This document shows, piece by piece, positions 43,181-51,870 of a stretch of 64,000 bases of DNA (the stretch's first letter is position 1; every line of letters begins with the position of its first letter). The notes beneath the pieces are model-generated. The model was not told the DNA's origin. It did no database searches and worked only from the letters and a program-made list of their open reading frames with translations. The translations under genes and the position numbers were made by a program. Origin of the DNA: JBJYIN01 sp046237015 (GTDB taxonomy: Bacteria; Pseudomonadota; Gammaproteobacteria; Enterobacterales; Enterobacteriaceae); NCBI RefSeq assembly GCF_046237015.1, contig NZ_JBJYIN010000003.1:186001-250000 (forward strand). Reading direction: 5' to 3'.

Positions 43181-43690
43181 ATGTCAGAGTCTGAACTCAG
43201 AGTGCTTTTTAACCACTATGCCCAGCGGTTAGAGCGGTATCTTAATCATAAACTGCGTGACCCACAGACTGCGGCGGATTTAGTGCAGGAAAGTTTCCTA
43301 CGTCTGGCGCAGCGACTGGAACAAAATGATGATGTAGAAGATAAGAAAGCGTATCTCTATAAAACGGCCAATAACTTATTGCTAGACCACATCCGTCACC
43401 AGCAACGTTGGCAGCAGACATCATCTATGGACGATACGGATGCACGACTGGATGAGTTGCCAGATACCCTGCCACAACTCGATCAGGCCGCTATCTCACG
43501 ACAGGAGTTGGAACAATTAGCAGCGCTGCTATCTACGTTACCCGCTCGTTCACAGCAAATATTTCGCATGCATCGATTGGAACACATGACACAAGTACAA
43601 ATTGCCCAACAGTTGAATATTTCGCTTAGCACCGTAGAAAAGCATCTCGCGAATGCCCTGAATGTCATGATAACGATTCGATTAACCTGA
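43181..43690 (+). CDS. hasI: ECF sigma factor HasI (FecI family)
   Basis: A 169-residue extracytoplasmic-function sigma factor. Region 2 is AADLVQESFLRLAQRL and AYLYKTANNLLLDHIRHQQR; region 4 is ALLSTLPARSQQIFRMHRLEHMTQVQIAQQLNISLSTVEKHL. It switches on hasR and the downstream genes when haemophore-bound haem is sensed at HasR. The ATG at 43181 is chosen over 43142 because family members begin near MSESELRVLFNHYAQ. An iron-Fur box is upstream. Confidence 0.9.
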   Translation: MSESELRVLFNHYAQRLERYLNHKLRDPQTAADLVQESFLRLAQRLEQNDDVEDKKAYLYKTANNLLLDHIRHQQRWQQTSSMDDTDARLDELPDTLPQLDQAAISRQELEQLAALLSTLPARSQQIFRMHRLEHMTQVQIAQQLNISLSTVEKHLANALNVMITIRLT

Positions 43691-43772
43691 AAAATAATCA
43701 CAAAATATTTACGGGTTTATCACGATCAGACGTCTACTTATTTAGAGACCCTATAAAAACCAGGCCTACCAG

Positions 43773-44708
43773 ATGAAAGATCACCCCCCTGAAATGACCC
43801 AACAGGCAGCGCTGTGGGCCGTCCGTCTGGCAGAAGCGCCGCTGGAAGACGATCAGGAACACGCCTTCCAGCACTGGCTACAACAAGACCCTCGTCATAC
43901 GTCTGCATTGCAGCAAGCGGAAACGCTTTGGTTAGCGCTTGGCACATTAACGCCAGCACAAAAACAATCTTTTCAACCGCAAGTCGTCCCCATAAAACGC
44001 TTTGCGCCCTGGAGAATTGCGGCATTGTTGGCATTGGGAATCAGTGTCGGCGCGGCATGGTTTTCTGATGGGTGGTTAATGTTAAGTTCGGATTACCGAG
44101 CGGAACATCAGGTTCGTCACGTTACGCTTCCGGATGGCAGTCGGGTCGATATGGACGCGGGCAGCGCCATCTCACTTGCCTATAATCAGCACGAGCGACG
44201 AGTAAAATTGTTACAAGGGAACGCATGGTTTACCGCCGCACCCGTCAGTGCCTCAGAACCACGTCCCTTCATGGTGGAGGCGGCATCCGGTATCACGCAA
44301 GCACTTGGCACTCAGTTTTTAATCCAGAGCGCAGAACAAAGTACCACCGTTGGTGTGACTGAACACAGCGTTCAGGTTACGGTAAACGAGCAAACGCTAA
44401 AGCTCGATGAACAACAGGCCGCACGCTACACCCATCAAGGTGTGACACGATTATCCAACTGGGACAGTCGCAACAGTAGCGACTGGAAACGCGGGCTATT
44501 AATCTTCAATCAACAACCGTTGTCCGATGTGGTGGCCCGCATCAGCCGTTATCATCGCGGAACGGTGGTTATTTCAGGCACCACGTTACGCCAAAGCAAG
44601 GTAAGTGGCATTTTCTACCTGAATGAACTGGATGGTGCGCTCAATACCATTACGACTGAACTGGGGGCGAAAACGATCACGCTTCCCGGTGTCACCATTT
44701 TATACTAA
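43773..44708 (+). CDS. hasS: Anti-sigma regulator HasS (FecR family)
   Basis: A 311-residue inner-membrane regulator that holds HasI inactive and receives the signal from HasR. The N-terminal cytoplasmic domain (QAALWAVRLAEAPLEDDQEHAFQHWLQQDP) is typical of FecR. One membrane helix (IAALLALGISVGAAWF, about 78-93) leads to the periplasmic FecR domain (VRHVTLPDGSRVDMDAGSAISLAY) and a C-terminal STN-contact region. It follows hasI by 82 bases. Confidence 0.9.
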   Translation: MKDHPPEMTQQAALWAVRLAEAPLEDDQEHAFQHWLQQDPRHTSALQQAETLWLALGTLTPAQKQSFQPQVVPIKRFAPWRIAALLALGISVGAAWFSDGWLMLSSDYRAEHQVRHVTLPDGSRVDMDAGSAISLAYNQHERRVKLLQGNAWFTAAPVSASEPRPFMVEAASGITQALGTQFLIQSAEQSTTVGVTEHSVQVTVNEQTLKLDEQQAARYTHQGVTRLSNWDSRNSSDWKRGLLIFNQQPLSDVVARISRYHRGTVVISGTTLRQSKVSGIFYLNELDGALNTITTELGAKTITLPGVTILY

Positions 44709-44904
44709 CCGATTTCCGGCCAGTCCCATTTTTGAGAAAAAACGCAGAAATGGGACACGAGAGATCAGAAAAACGATCTGCACTCTCATCCCCCCAGACC
44801 TAAACGGACCAGACCTTTCCACCATCACATCTCATCAACACCCTATAGGAAAAAATTTAAATCTTTTTTTACGGGTTCTACGATCTCAACCGTCTTCATA
44901 TTTA

Positions 44905-44923
44905 GGTAATGATTTTTATTATC
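44905..44923. promoter_or_regulatory. Fur box upstream of hasR
   Basis: GGTAATGATTTTTATTATC matches the Fur consensus at about 15 of 19 positions. It lies about 84 bases before the chosen hasR start, so hasRADEF appears to have its own iron-controlled promoter besides HasI control. Confidence 0.75.
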
Positions 44924-45006
44924 ATTTCCATTCAGAAACAAAAAACTTATATCTCTTTGTTTTTAGATACTAATTGATAATGATGTTGGCGGCAGAACAG
45001 GTGAAA

Positions 45007-47691
45007 ATGGACAGTATTTTAAAAAATCAACAATTCCCTTTGTTACCGGTCAGTAAACTCTCGCTTGCCGTTGGGATCGCGCTTTCGTTATTAGGTCCGC
45101 AACCCTACGCACAAGCAGAAACTCAGGCGACAACCAAACCTCAGACACAGTCAGGTAGAACAATCGCTTTCTCCATCGGCGCACAACCTTTACATACAGC
45201 ACTTTTGCGTTTTGCAGAACAGGCGGGGCTACAGGTGTTCTTTGCTGATGTAAAACTGGAGAACATGCAGGCCAGCCCGTTACAAGGGCAAGTAACACCC
45301 GATCAAGGGCTACGCCAGTTAATTGGCAACAATCCCGTTAATTTCCAAATCACGCCCGCTGGCGTTATTACCCTGTATCCCCATCAGGATAATGTCGATA
45401 GCGTCAAAATCGATGACACCATGGTGGTGCGCGCGCTCAGCGTTGCCAACGCAGGCGATTGGATCTATGAACAGCCGCGAGCTATCAGCGTGGTATCTCG
45501 TGAGCAAATGGATAATCGTCCCGCTCGCCACGCCGCTGACTTGCTGGAGCAATCCACTGGCGTTTACTCCAGTGTCAGTCAACAAGACCCGGCACTTTCG
45601 GTGAACATCCGTGGTATTCAGGACTTTGGCCGCGTCAATATGAACATCGACGGTGTTCGGCAGAATTTCCAGAAAACAGGCTATGGTCAACGTAACGGGC
45701 AGATGTATATCGATTCAGAATTGCTTTCCGGCGTCACCATCGAAAAAGGTGCAACCAACTCAATGGGGAGCGCCGGGACGCTAGGTGGCGTCGCTACGTT
45801 TAATACGGCCAGTGCCAGTGATTTTCTGGCACCAGGCAAAGAACTTGGCGGTAAGTTGCACGCCAGCACTGGCGATAACGGCACTCACTTTGTGGGTAGC
45901 AGCATCCTCGCACTCGGCAACGAAACGGGCGATATTCTGATCGGTGCCAGTGAACGCCATTTAGGTGACTATTGGCCGGGTAACGACGGCAACCTCGGTA
46001 ATATCCGAATCCCCGGTAGCGCGAATAATTACAATGAACTGGCTGAGAACTTAAAACACCAGAAAGTCACCAATGCGGCTTATACCATGCGCTCAAGGTT
46101 AGCCAAAATTGGCTGGAATATGCCCGCAAACCAAAGAATTCAGCTCAGCTATATGCAGACGCAAACCTCCAGTGAGAACACGGGCACTTTGTCTGACATG
46201 TCGAACACTGAATTAGGCTGGAAAGCCAGCGGTCACAGCGAAATCATGGCCCGTAATGTCGCGCTGGACTATAGCCTGAACCCTGATAACCAAGACTGGC
46301 TGGATTTTAAAACAAAAATCTATTACGCCGATACAGACAACGATACATACAACTATTCAACGTCAAGCAACAGTGCCTATAGCGAGCGAACCCGACTTCG
46401 CACCTATGGGTTACAGGCGCAAAATACATCAAAACTCTGGTTCAGTGGCGCACATGAGCTCAGTGCCGATTACGGTACGGAACTTTACTACGACAAGATT
46501 ACAACCAACAGTGACAGCAGCAGCGCAAGTAATGCGACGCCAGAAGGCAATCGCACAATGGCCAGCTTATTTGCCAACCTTAATTACGCTTATGACGACT
46601 GGCTCACCTTGCATGGTGGGATGCGCTACGATCGTTACCGGCTGCGCGGCACGACCAGCATCAGTTATAAAGAAATTAACTACACCATTGATGCCCCCTG
46701 TGACAAACGTTCCATTGCGCTTTGCACACCGCTGACCAAAGACGTCACACAGGATTGGGATGTAAATGACGAACACGGCAAGATATCACCCACCTTGTTT
46801 GCCGGAATCAAGCCGGGCGTGGACTGGCTGCAACTGTATACCAGCTACGGATTATCGTGGCGTCCGCCTTCAGTCAGCGAATCGTTTGCCAATGGCACAT
46901 ATAGTGCGGGTAATTATTATCTTTATCCCAACCCTAATTTAAAACCGGAGCGTTCCCGAGCATGGGAAGTCGGTTTCAATATCCAACATCCAGATCTCCT
47001 GCTTGAAGGCGATCGGATCGTTGCTAAAGTCTCTTATTTCGATACCAAGATCAGCAATTACATCAGTCTGAATGGAGCCAGAAATAAGCCGGGATATAAC
47101 GGTTATTCCCTCAGTAATGCGGTATTCCAAAATAATCTGGCGCAAAGTCGTTTCCGTGGACTGGAATATCAATTGAACTACGACGCCGGTTTTCTCTACG
47201 TTGATGCCACCTACACACACATGATCGGTAATAACGATTTCTGTGCGCCCGTTGCCTGGCTAGGCGGTGTGACAACCGTCGGCGGCACCCGGAACAACTA
47301 TTACTCCACGCCTGTGGATACGTCCGCCAGCGATTTCTACTGCCAGAAAACACTGCTCTTTAGCAATGCCGCCTATCTGCCTGGCGATCGCGGATCGGTG
47401 ACGCTGGGTGCCCGTGCTTTCGACAGAAAACTGGATATGGGGGTCACGATGCGTTTTGCGCCCGGCTATCAGGACACCACCGCGCCCAGCAACTCAGCCT
47501 ATCTGGCTGACTGGCCTAAATATCAGGTATATGACCTGTATGCCAGTTACCGCCTTACCGACAGCTTGACCCTACGAGGTTCGGTAGAAAACATCGCTAA
47601 CCGTGCTTACATCGTCAGCTACGGAGAATCATTAGGGTATACCCCAAGCAGAGGAAGAACCGTACAGGCTGGGATGGAATATAGATTCTGA
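45007..47691 (+). CDS. hasR: TonB-dependent haemophore/haem receptor HasR
   Basis: An 894-residue outer-membrane receptor that takes haem from HasA. After a long signal peptide comes an STN signalling domain (about 45-120: ALLRFAEQAGLQVFFADVKLENMQ), used to signal through HasS, then a plug (RAISVVSREQMDNRPARHAADLLEQSTGVYS) and a 22-strand barrel. FRAP-like WRPPSVSESF and NPNL (YPNPNLKPERSRAWEVGF) mark haem receptors. The last residues, RTVQAGMEYRF, end in Phe as outer-membrane proteins do. ATG 45007 is preferred for its AGGTG ribosome site; ATG 44974 lies inside a second AT-rich Fur-like stretch. Confidence 0.93.
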   Translation: MDSILKNQQFPLLPVSKLSLAVGIALSLLGPQPYAQAETQATTKPQTQSGRTIAFSIGAQPLHTALLRFAEQAGLQVFFADVKLENMQASPLQGQVTPDQGLRQLIGNNPVNFQITPAGVITLYPHQDNVDSVKIDDTMVVRALSVANAGDWIYEQPRAISVVSREQMDNRPARHAADLLEQSTGVYSSVSQQDPALSVNIRGIQDFGRVNMNIDGVRQNFQKTGYGQRNGQMYIDSELLSGVTIEKGATNSMGSAGTLGGVATFNTASASDFLAPGKELGGKLHASTGDNGTHFVGSSILALGNETGDILIGASERHLGDYWPGNDGNLGNIRIPGSANNYNELAENLKHQKVTNAAYTMRSRLAKIGWNMPANQRIQLSYMQTQTSSENTGTLSDMSNTELGWKASGHSEIMARNVALDYSLNPDNQDWLDFKTKIYYADTDNDTYNYSTSSNSAYSERTRLRTYGLQAQNTSKLWFSGAHELSADYGTELYYDKITTNSDSSSASNATPEGNRTMASLFANLNYAYDDWLTLHGGMRYDRYRLRGTTSISYKEINYTIDAPCDKRSIALCTPLTKDVTQDWDVNDEHGKISPTLFAGIKPGVDWLQLYTSYGLSWRPPSVSESFANGTYSAGNYYLYPNPNLKPERSRAWEVGFNIQHPDLLLEGDRIVAKVSYFDTKISNYISLNGARNKPGYNGYSLSNAVFQNNLAQSRFRGLEYQLNYDAGFLYVDATYTHMIGNNDFCAPVAWLGGVTTVGGTRNNYYSTPVDTSASDFYCQKTLLFSNAAYLPGDRGSVTLGARAFDRKLDMGVTMRFAPGYQDTTAPSNSAYLADWPKYQVYDLYASYRLTDSLTLRGSVENIANRAYIVSYGESLGYTPSRGRTVQAGMEYRF

Positions 47692-47760
47692 TTTCTCTGT
47701 TATCTCGGGTAGATAACAGGAAAGCAAAGGCGACGGTAATCAACCGACGCCTTTCGTGGC

Positions 47761-47780
47761 ATACACGGGTTACCGTGTAT
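47761..47780 (+). promoter_or_regulatory. Hairpin in the hasR-hasA gap
   Basis: ATACACGG, GTTA, CCGTGTAT: a perfect 8-bp stem that ends 29 bases before the hasA start. It could be a processing site or a stabiliser that protects an abundant hasA transcript. Confidence 0.5.
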
Positions 47781-47809
47781 ATCAATCGTTAGTTAATGAG
47801 GAGTCTGTT

Positions 47810-48430
47810 ATGAGTTTTGCAATTACCTACGATAGCTACTACGCCAATTATAGTATTACCGATTATCTGACTGAATGGTCAGCCGCGTTCGGCGATGTTG
47901 AACATACGGCAGGCAATACAGAGGTCGGAGGAAACAATACTGGCGGCTTCTACGGTGGCGATACATTTATAGACGGAACTCAATATGGTATTACCAGTAC
48001 GCAAAATGAGTTTTCTGCACTCATTGCCGAAGGTGATCTGACCTACACCCTTTTCTCCTCTCCTGCGCATACCCTGTATGGCGATCTCGATAGTCTTTCA
48101 TTTGGGAATGTGTTGAAAGGGGGGACCACGGAAGGAACCACCTATTCTCTCGCCGAACCGGAAGTGACCTTCAGCGGATTAGACCTGTCAACCGACGTGG
48201 CCAACTTGACGCTTGATAACCGTGGTGTTGTCCACGATGTGGTCTATGGTCTGATGAGTGGTGATGTCCAACCTCTTCTGACGGCCTTAACCAGCGCCGG
48301 TATTGATATCAATGCCAGCCTGGACAGCCTGAGCTTCGCAACAGCCACCGCAGATGCGGCGATTGCCACAGACGCCACCATCGATGTTGTCGGTGTTGCC
48401 GATACTGCCGATCTGCTGTTGGTAGCCTAA
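47810..48430 (+). CDS. hasA: Secreted haemophore HasA
   Basis: A 206-residue secreted haem-binding protein, slightly longer than the Serratia protein (188). The haem ligands His32 (FGDVEHTAGN) and the Tyr/His pair in DLTYTLFSSPAHTLYGDLDS are intact. There is no N-terminal signal. The last residues, ADTADLLLVA, are the uncleaved-then-cleaved C-terminal secretion signal for the HasDEF type I system. ATG 47810 follows GAGGAG by 5 bases. Secreted HasA takes haem from host proteins and hands it to HasR. Confidence 0.95.
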   Translation: MSFAITYDSYYANYSITDYLTEWSAAFGDVEHTAGNTEVGGNNTGGFYGGDTFIDGTQYGITSTQNEFSALIAEGDLTYTLFSSPAHTLYGDLDSLSFGNVLKGGTTEGTTYSLAEPEVTFSGLDLSTDVANLTLDNRGVVHDVVYGLMSGDVQPLLTALTSAGIDINASLDSLSFATATADAAIATDATIDVVGVADTADLLLVA

Positions 48431-48432
48431 GA

Positions 48433-48464
48433 AAACGGCTAAAAGTCTCACCTTTTAGCCGTTT
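48433..48464 (+). terminator. Attenuator hairpin directly after hasA
   Basis: AAACGGCTAAAAG pairs perfectly with CTTTTAGCCGTTT (13 bp, 6-base loop) starting 3 bases after the hasA stop codon. Only TTT closes it, so it may let some transcription continue into hasDEF, giving much more HasA than exporter. Confidence 0.7.
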
Positions 48465-48471
48465 GAAAGCA

Positions 48472-48511
48472 CACCGCTACGGTACAGAGAGAACGTCGCG
48501 CCGTAGCGGTG
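48472..48511 (+). promoter_or_regulatory. Second hairpin in the hasA-hasD gap
   Basis: CACCGCTACGG pairs with CCGTAGCGGTG (11 bp) over an 18-base loop, directly after the first hairpin. Stacked stems of this kind often act as exonuclease barriers or attenuators. Confidence 0.55.
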
Positions 48512-48595
48512 ACTCAAGTGTAATGATTGCCGGGAAGCCTCGTCAATAGCGGAATGGCTAACGGCACGCGCCTATTTATTGAGGAAGGATACGCC

Positions 48596-50422
48596 ATGCC
48601 TTCACCCCGTTCCGTCTCATCAGGAAGAGAAATTATTGACGCACTGGCAACCTATCGTCAGGGGTTCTGGGGAATTGGCCTATTCAGTGCCGTCATTAAT
48701 CTTCTGATGCTGGTTCCCGCCATTTATATGTTGCAGGTTTACGATCGCGTCCTGCCTTCTGGCAACACAATGACGCTGGCTATGCTGACGGTAATCACGC
48801 TAGGCCTGTTTTTATTCATGGGGTTACTGGAATGGATACGCAGCGCCGTGGTGATCAGCCTCGGAACGCAAATGGATATGCAACTTAATCAGCGGATCTA
48901 TAATGCCGCTTTCGAAAATAACCTGAAGAATGGCCCTGCCAAGGGAGGGCAAGCCCTGAGCGATCTCACCACCTTACGACAGTTCGCAACCGGTAATGCT
49001 TTATTCGCTTTCTTCGATGTTCCCTGGTTTCCCATCTATCTACTGGTCATCTTCCTGTTGCATCCATGGCTGGGGCTTACGGCACTGATTGGAGCCATCA
49101 TCCTGATAGTATTCGCATGGTTAAACCAGCGACTAACGCGTGAACCGTTGGCGCAGGCAGCAAAAATTACCGTTCAAGCGACTCAACAGGCCAATGCGAA
49201 TTTACGCAATGCCGACGCCATTGAGGCGATGGGGATGCTGGGGGCCATGCGCCAACGCTGGCTGACGCAACACCAGCAATTTCTTCATTACCAAAATGTC
49301 GCCAGTGAAAAAAGCGCCAATATTACTTCACTGGCCAAAAGTACCCGGCTGGCACTCCAGTCACTGATGCTCGGGCTCGGTGCGCTGCTGGCGGTAAACG
49401 GTGACATTACCCCCGGAATGATGATTGCGGGATCGATTCTGGTGGGCCGGGTATTAAGCCCTATCGATCAGATCATCGCCGTCTGGAAACAATGGATGCA
49501 AGCGAGATTGGCCTGGCAACGACTTAACGAATTACTGGATCAAAATCCGGTCCGCACCACAGGTATGGCATTGCCTGCTCCACAAGGACGATTACAGGTA
49601 GAACAACTCAGTGCCAGCCTACCGCATTCTCGAACACCGATACTGGTCAATCTCACTTTTGAGCTATTACCAGGTGACGTACTGGGTGTATTAGGGCATT
49701 CCGGATCGGGAAAATCCACCCTGGCACGTCTGCTGATTGCGGCACTCCCCCCACTGAGCGGTAAGGTCCGGTTGGATGGCGCAGATCTACATCAATGGGA
49801 CAAAGAAAATCTGGGCCGTTTCGTTGGTTACCTGCCGCAGGATGTGCAGTTATTCAACGGTACCATTGCCGAAAATATTGCCCGTTTTAACCGACCTGAC
49901 GCCGAAAAAATTGTGGCTGCCGCGATGGCCGCCGGCGTACATGACATGATTCTGCGTTTGCCACAAGGTTACGATACTCAATTGGGTGACGGAGGCGCAG
50001 GCCTCTCCGGTGGACAAAAACAGCGGGTGGCGCTGGCTCGAGCTATTTATGACTCGCCCAAACTGATCGTACTGGATGAGCCTAACGCCAGTCTGGATGA
50101 AGATGGTGAAAAAGCGCTACTGACCTCGATTGCCACTCAACAGCAAGCTCTGTGCACACAAATTCTGATCACCCACAAGGCCAGCCTCCTGTCCTGCACG
50201 AACAAGCTTTTGGTTCTACGTGCGGGGCAAATTCAGTATTTCGGTGAAACCACACAGGTACTCAAGGAACTCCAGCGTGGACAACCGGTAAAACCGCCCG
50301 CCGTCAAACCAGTCGCCGTTCCCTCGTCTACACAGACTTTCAAACCTTCCCTGCCGGGCTCATCCGGGCTAAGTATGGTTTATAGCGCATCAGGATCGCG
50401 TAAAGCCGCGCCGGATAAATAA
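48596..50422 (+). CDS. hasD: Type I secretion ABC ATPase HasD
   Basis: A 608-residue fused exporter: N-terminal membrane domain (six helices, about residues 20-310, with MLVPAIYMLQVYDRVLPSGN) and C-terminal ATPase with Walker A GHSGSGKST, signature LSGGQKQRVALAR and Walker B LIVLDEPNASLDED. It recognises the C-terminal signal of HasA and powers its export. ATG 48596 follows AGGAAGG and aligns with Serratia HasD; the ORF continues upstream to 48527 without a good ribosome site. Confidence 0.94.
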   Translation: MPSPRSVSSGREIIDALATYRQGFWGIGLFSAVINLLMLVPAIYMLQVYDRVLPSGNTMTLAMLTVITLGLFLFMGLLEWIRSAVVISLGTQMDMQLNQRIYNAAFENNLKNGPAKGGQALSDLTTLRQFATGNALFAFFDVPWFPIYLLVIFLLHPWLGLTALIGAIILIVFAWLNQRLTREPLAQAAKITVQATQQANANLRNADAIEAMGMLGAMRQRWLTQHQQFLHYQNVASEKSANITSLAKSTRLALQSLMLGLGALLAVNGDITPGMMIAGSILVGRVLSPIDQIIAVWKQWMQARLAWQRLNELLDQNPVRTTGMALPAPQGRLQVEQLSASLPHSRTPILVNLTFELLPGDVLGVLGHSGSGKSTLARLLIAALPPLSGKVRLDGADLHQWDKENLGRFVGYLPQDVQLFNGTIAENIARFNRPDAEKIVAAAMAAGVHDMILRLPQGYDTQLGDGGAGLSGGQKQRVALARAIYDSPKLIVLDEPNASLDEDGEKALLTSIATQQQALCTQILITHKASLLSCTNKLLVLRAGQIQYFGETTQVLKELQRGQPVKPPAVKPVAVPSSTQTFKPSLPGSSGLSMVYSASGSRKAAPDK

Positions 50423-50509
50423 CAAGAAGAGTACCGCCCTCACACACAGGGTAATTCAGGAATGTGTACGCCAGAGACTGGCTTGTTCGATTTCTTAACG
50501 AGGATGGAT

Positions 50510-51868
50510 ATGTCTGCCCCAGTTAAATCAATGTATCAGCCAAATATTGCCTCAGCCCCAGTGACGGGAAATGCCGCAGTAACGCCATTACACACCGATG
50601 CCGGACGCCATTTAAAACGAGGAGTATTACTGGTTCTGCTCGGTTTTATCGGTATGCTACTTTGGGCCGGATTAGCCCCGTTGGATAAAGGTGTCGCAGT
50701 ATCAGGACGGGTCATTGTCGCCGATAACCGAAAGGCCGTACAACCGGTCAACGGTGGTCGTATTGCAACGCTAGCCGTGCGCGACGGTGAACAGGTACAG
50801 GCTGGACAAACGCTCGCGACGTTAGATCAAACACCAGCCCAGGCTCAACGCGATAACTTATCGACCCAACTTCTGGAAGCGCTGACCAGTGAAGTCAGAC
50901 TGAAAGCCGAACGCGACAATTTAGCCGCGATCCCCTTTTCCGAAATGCCATTAACCACCGGATTACGTTCTCAGCAAATTCAGGCAGCACAACAGCAACT
51001 CTTTGTCAGTCGCCGAGCGGCAATCCAGCAGGAGATTGCCGCAATGCAGGCTGCCATCATCGGGGCTAACGCACAATGGCACGGTGCCCAGGCACTGCTT
51101 ACGAGTAATCAAACGCAATACCACATTATCAACCAACAATTACAAGGATTACGCCCGCTGGCATTGGAAGGCTATATCGCCCGTAACCGTTTACTTGACG
51201 TCGAACGTCAGGCTGCACAGTTAGCTGGTAGCATTGCACAAGAACGCAACAATATGGTGCAGATACACCAACAGGTCATTGAGCTGGAAGAAAAAATCCA
51301 ACAGCGCCAGAACGAGTATCAAAAGGATGTGCGTACACAGCTTACCGAACTTCAACGGTCTATTCAGGATATGACACACCGACTGACCTCTGCGGAATAT
51401 GAATTGCAAAACACGCAGATCCGCGCTCCTGTTAGCGGCACTGTTGTTGGGTTAACGCTGCACACCGAAGGCGGCGTCGTTAGCCCTGGACAGGTTCTGA
51501 TGGAAATTGTCCCCAATGGGCAACCGCTGCTCATTGATGCCCAGCTCCCCATTGAGCTGGTAGACAGGGTAACGGAAGGTTTGCCGGTAGAACTGCTATT
51601 TCCCGCATTTAATCAAGCCACAACGCCACGTTTCTCCGGCACTGTGATACTGATCGGCGCCGATCAGCTTCTCGATCAACAGACGGGAAAACCCTACTAC
51701 GCCCTACGAATTCGCGTTGATGAACAAGAAAAACAGCCGTTTTCTGATCTTGCTGTTCGCCCCGGCATGCCGGTCGAAGCATTTGTACGAACAGGAGAAC
51801 GCTCGTTGCTTAATTATCTGTTTAAGCCGCTATTGGATCGTTTGCATATCGCTCTGACCGAGGAATAA
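50510..51868 (+). CDS. hasE: Type I secretion membrane-fusion protein HasE (HlyD family)
   Basis: A 452-residue periplasmic adaptor. One N-terminal membrane helix (LKRGVLLVLLGFIGMLLWAGLAP, about residues 40-60) leads to a long coiled-coil region (about 130-290) and the lipoyl half-motif, with ISAPVSGTVVGLT-like IRAPVSGTVVGLTLHTEGGVV. It bridges HasD and HasF. ATG 50510 follows GAGG by 6 bases; upstream ATGs at 50462 and 50504 are not well placed. hasF starts 2 bases after its stop. Confidence 0.93.
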   Translation: MSAPVKSMYQPNIASAPVTGNAAVTPLHTDAGRHLKRGVLLVLLGFIGMLLWAGLAPLDKGVAVSGRVIVADNRKAVQPVNGGRIATLAVRDGEQVQAGQTLATLDQTPAQAQRDNLSTQLLEALTSEVRLKAERDNLAAIPFSEMPLTTGLRSQQIQAAQQQLFVSRRAAIQQEIAAMQAAIIGANAQWHGAQALLTSNQTQYHIINQQLQGLRPLALEGYIARNRLLDVERQAAQLAGSIAQERNNMVQIHQQVIELEEKIQQRQNEYQKDVRTQLTELQRSIQDMTHRLTSAEYELQNTQIRAPVSGTVVGLTLHTEGGVVSPGQVLMEIVPNGQPLLIDAQLPIELVDRVTEGLPVELLFPAFNQATTPRFSGTVILIGADQLLDQQTGKPYYALRIRVDEQEKQPFSDLAVRPGMPVEAFVRTGERSLLNYLFKPLLDRLHIALTEE

Positions 51869-51870
51869 TC

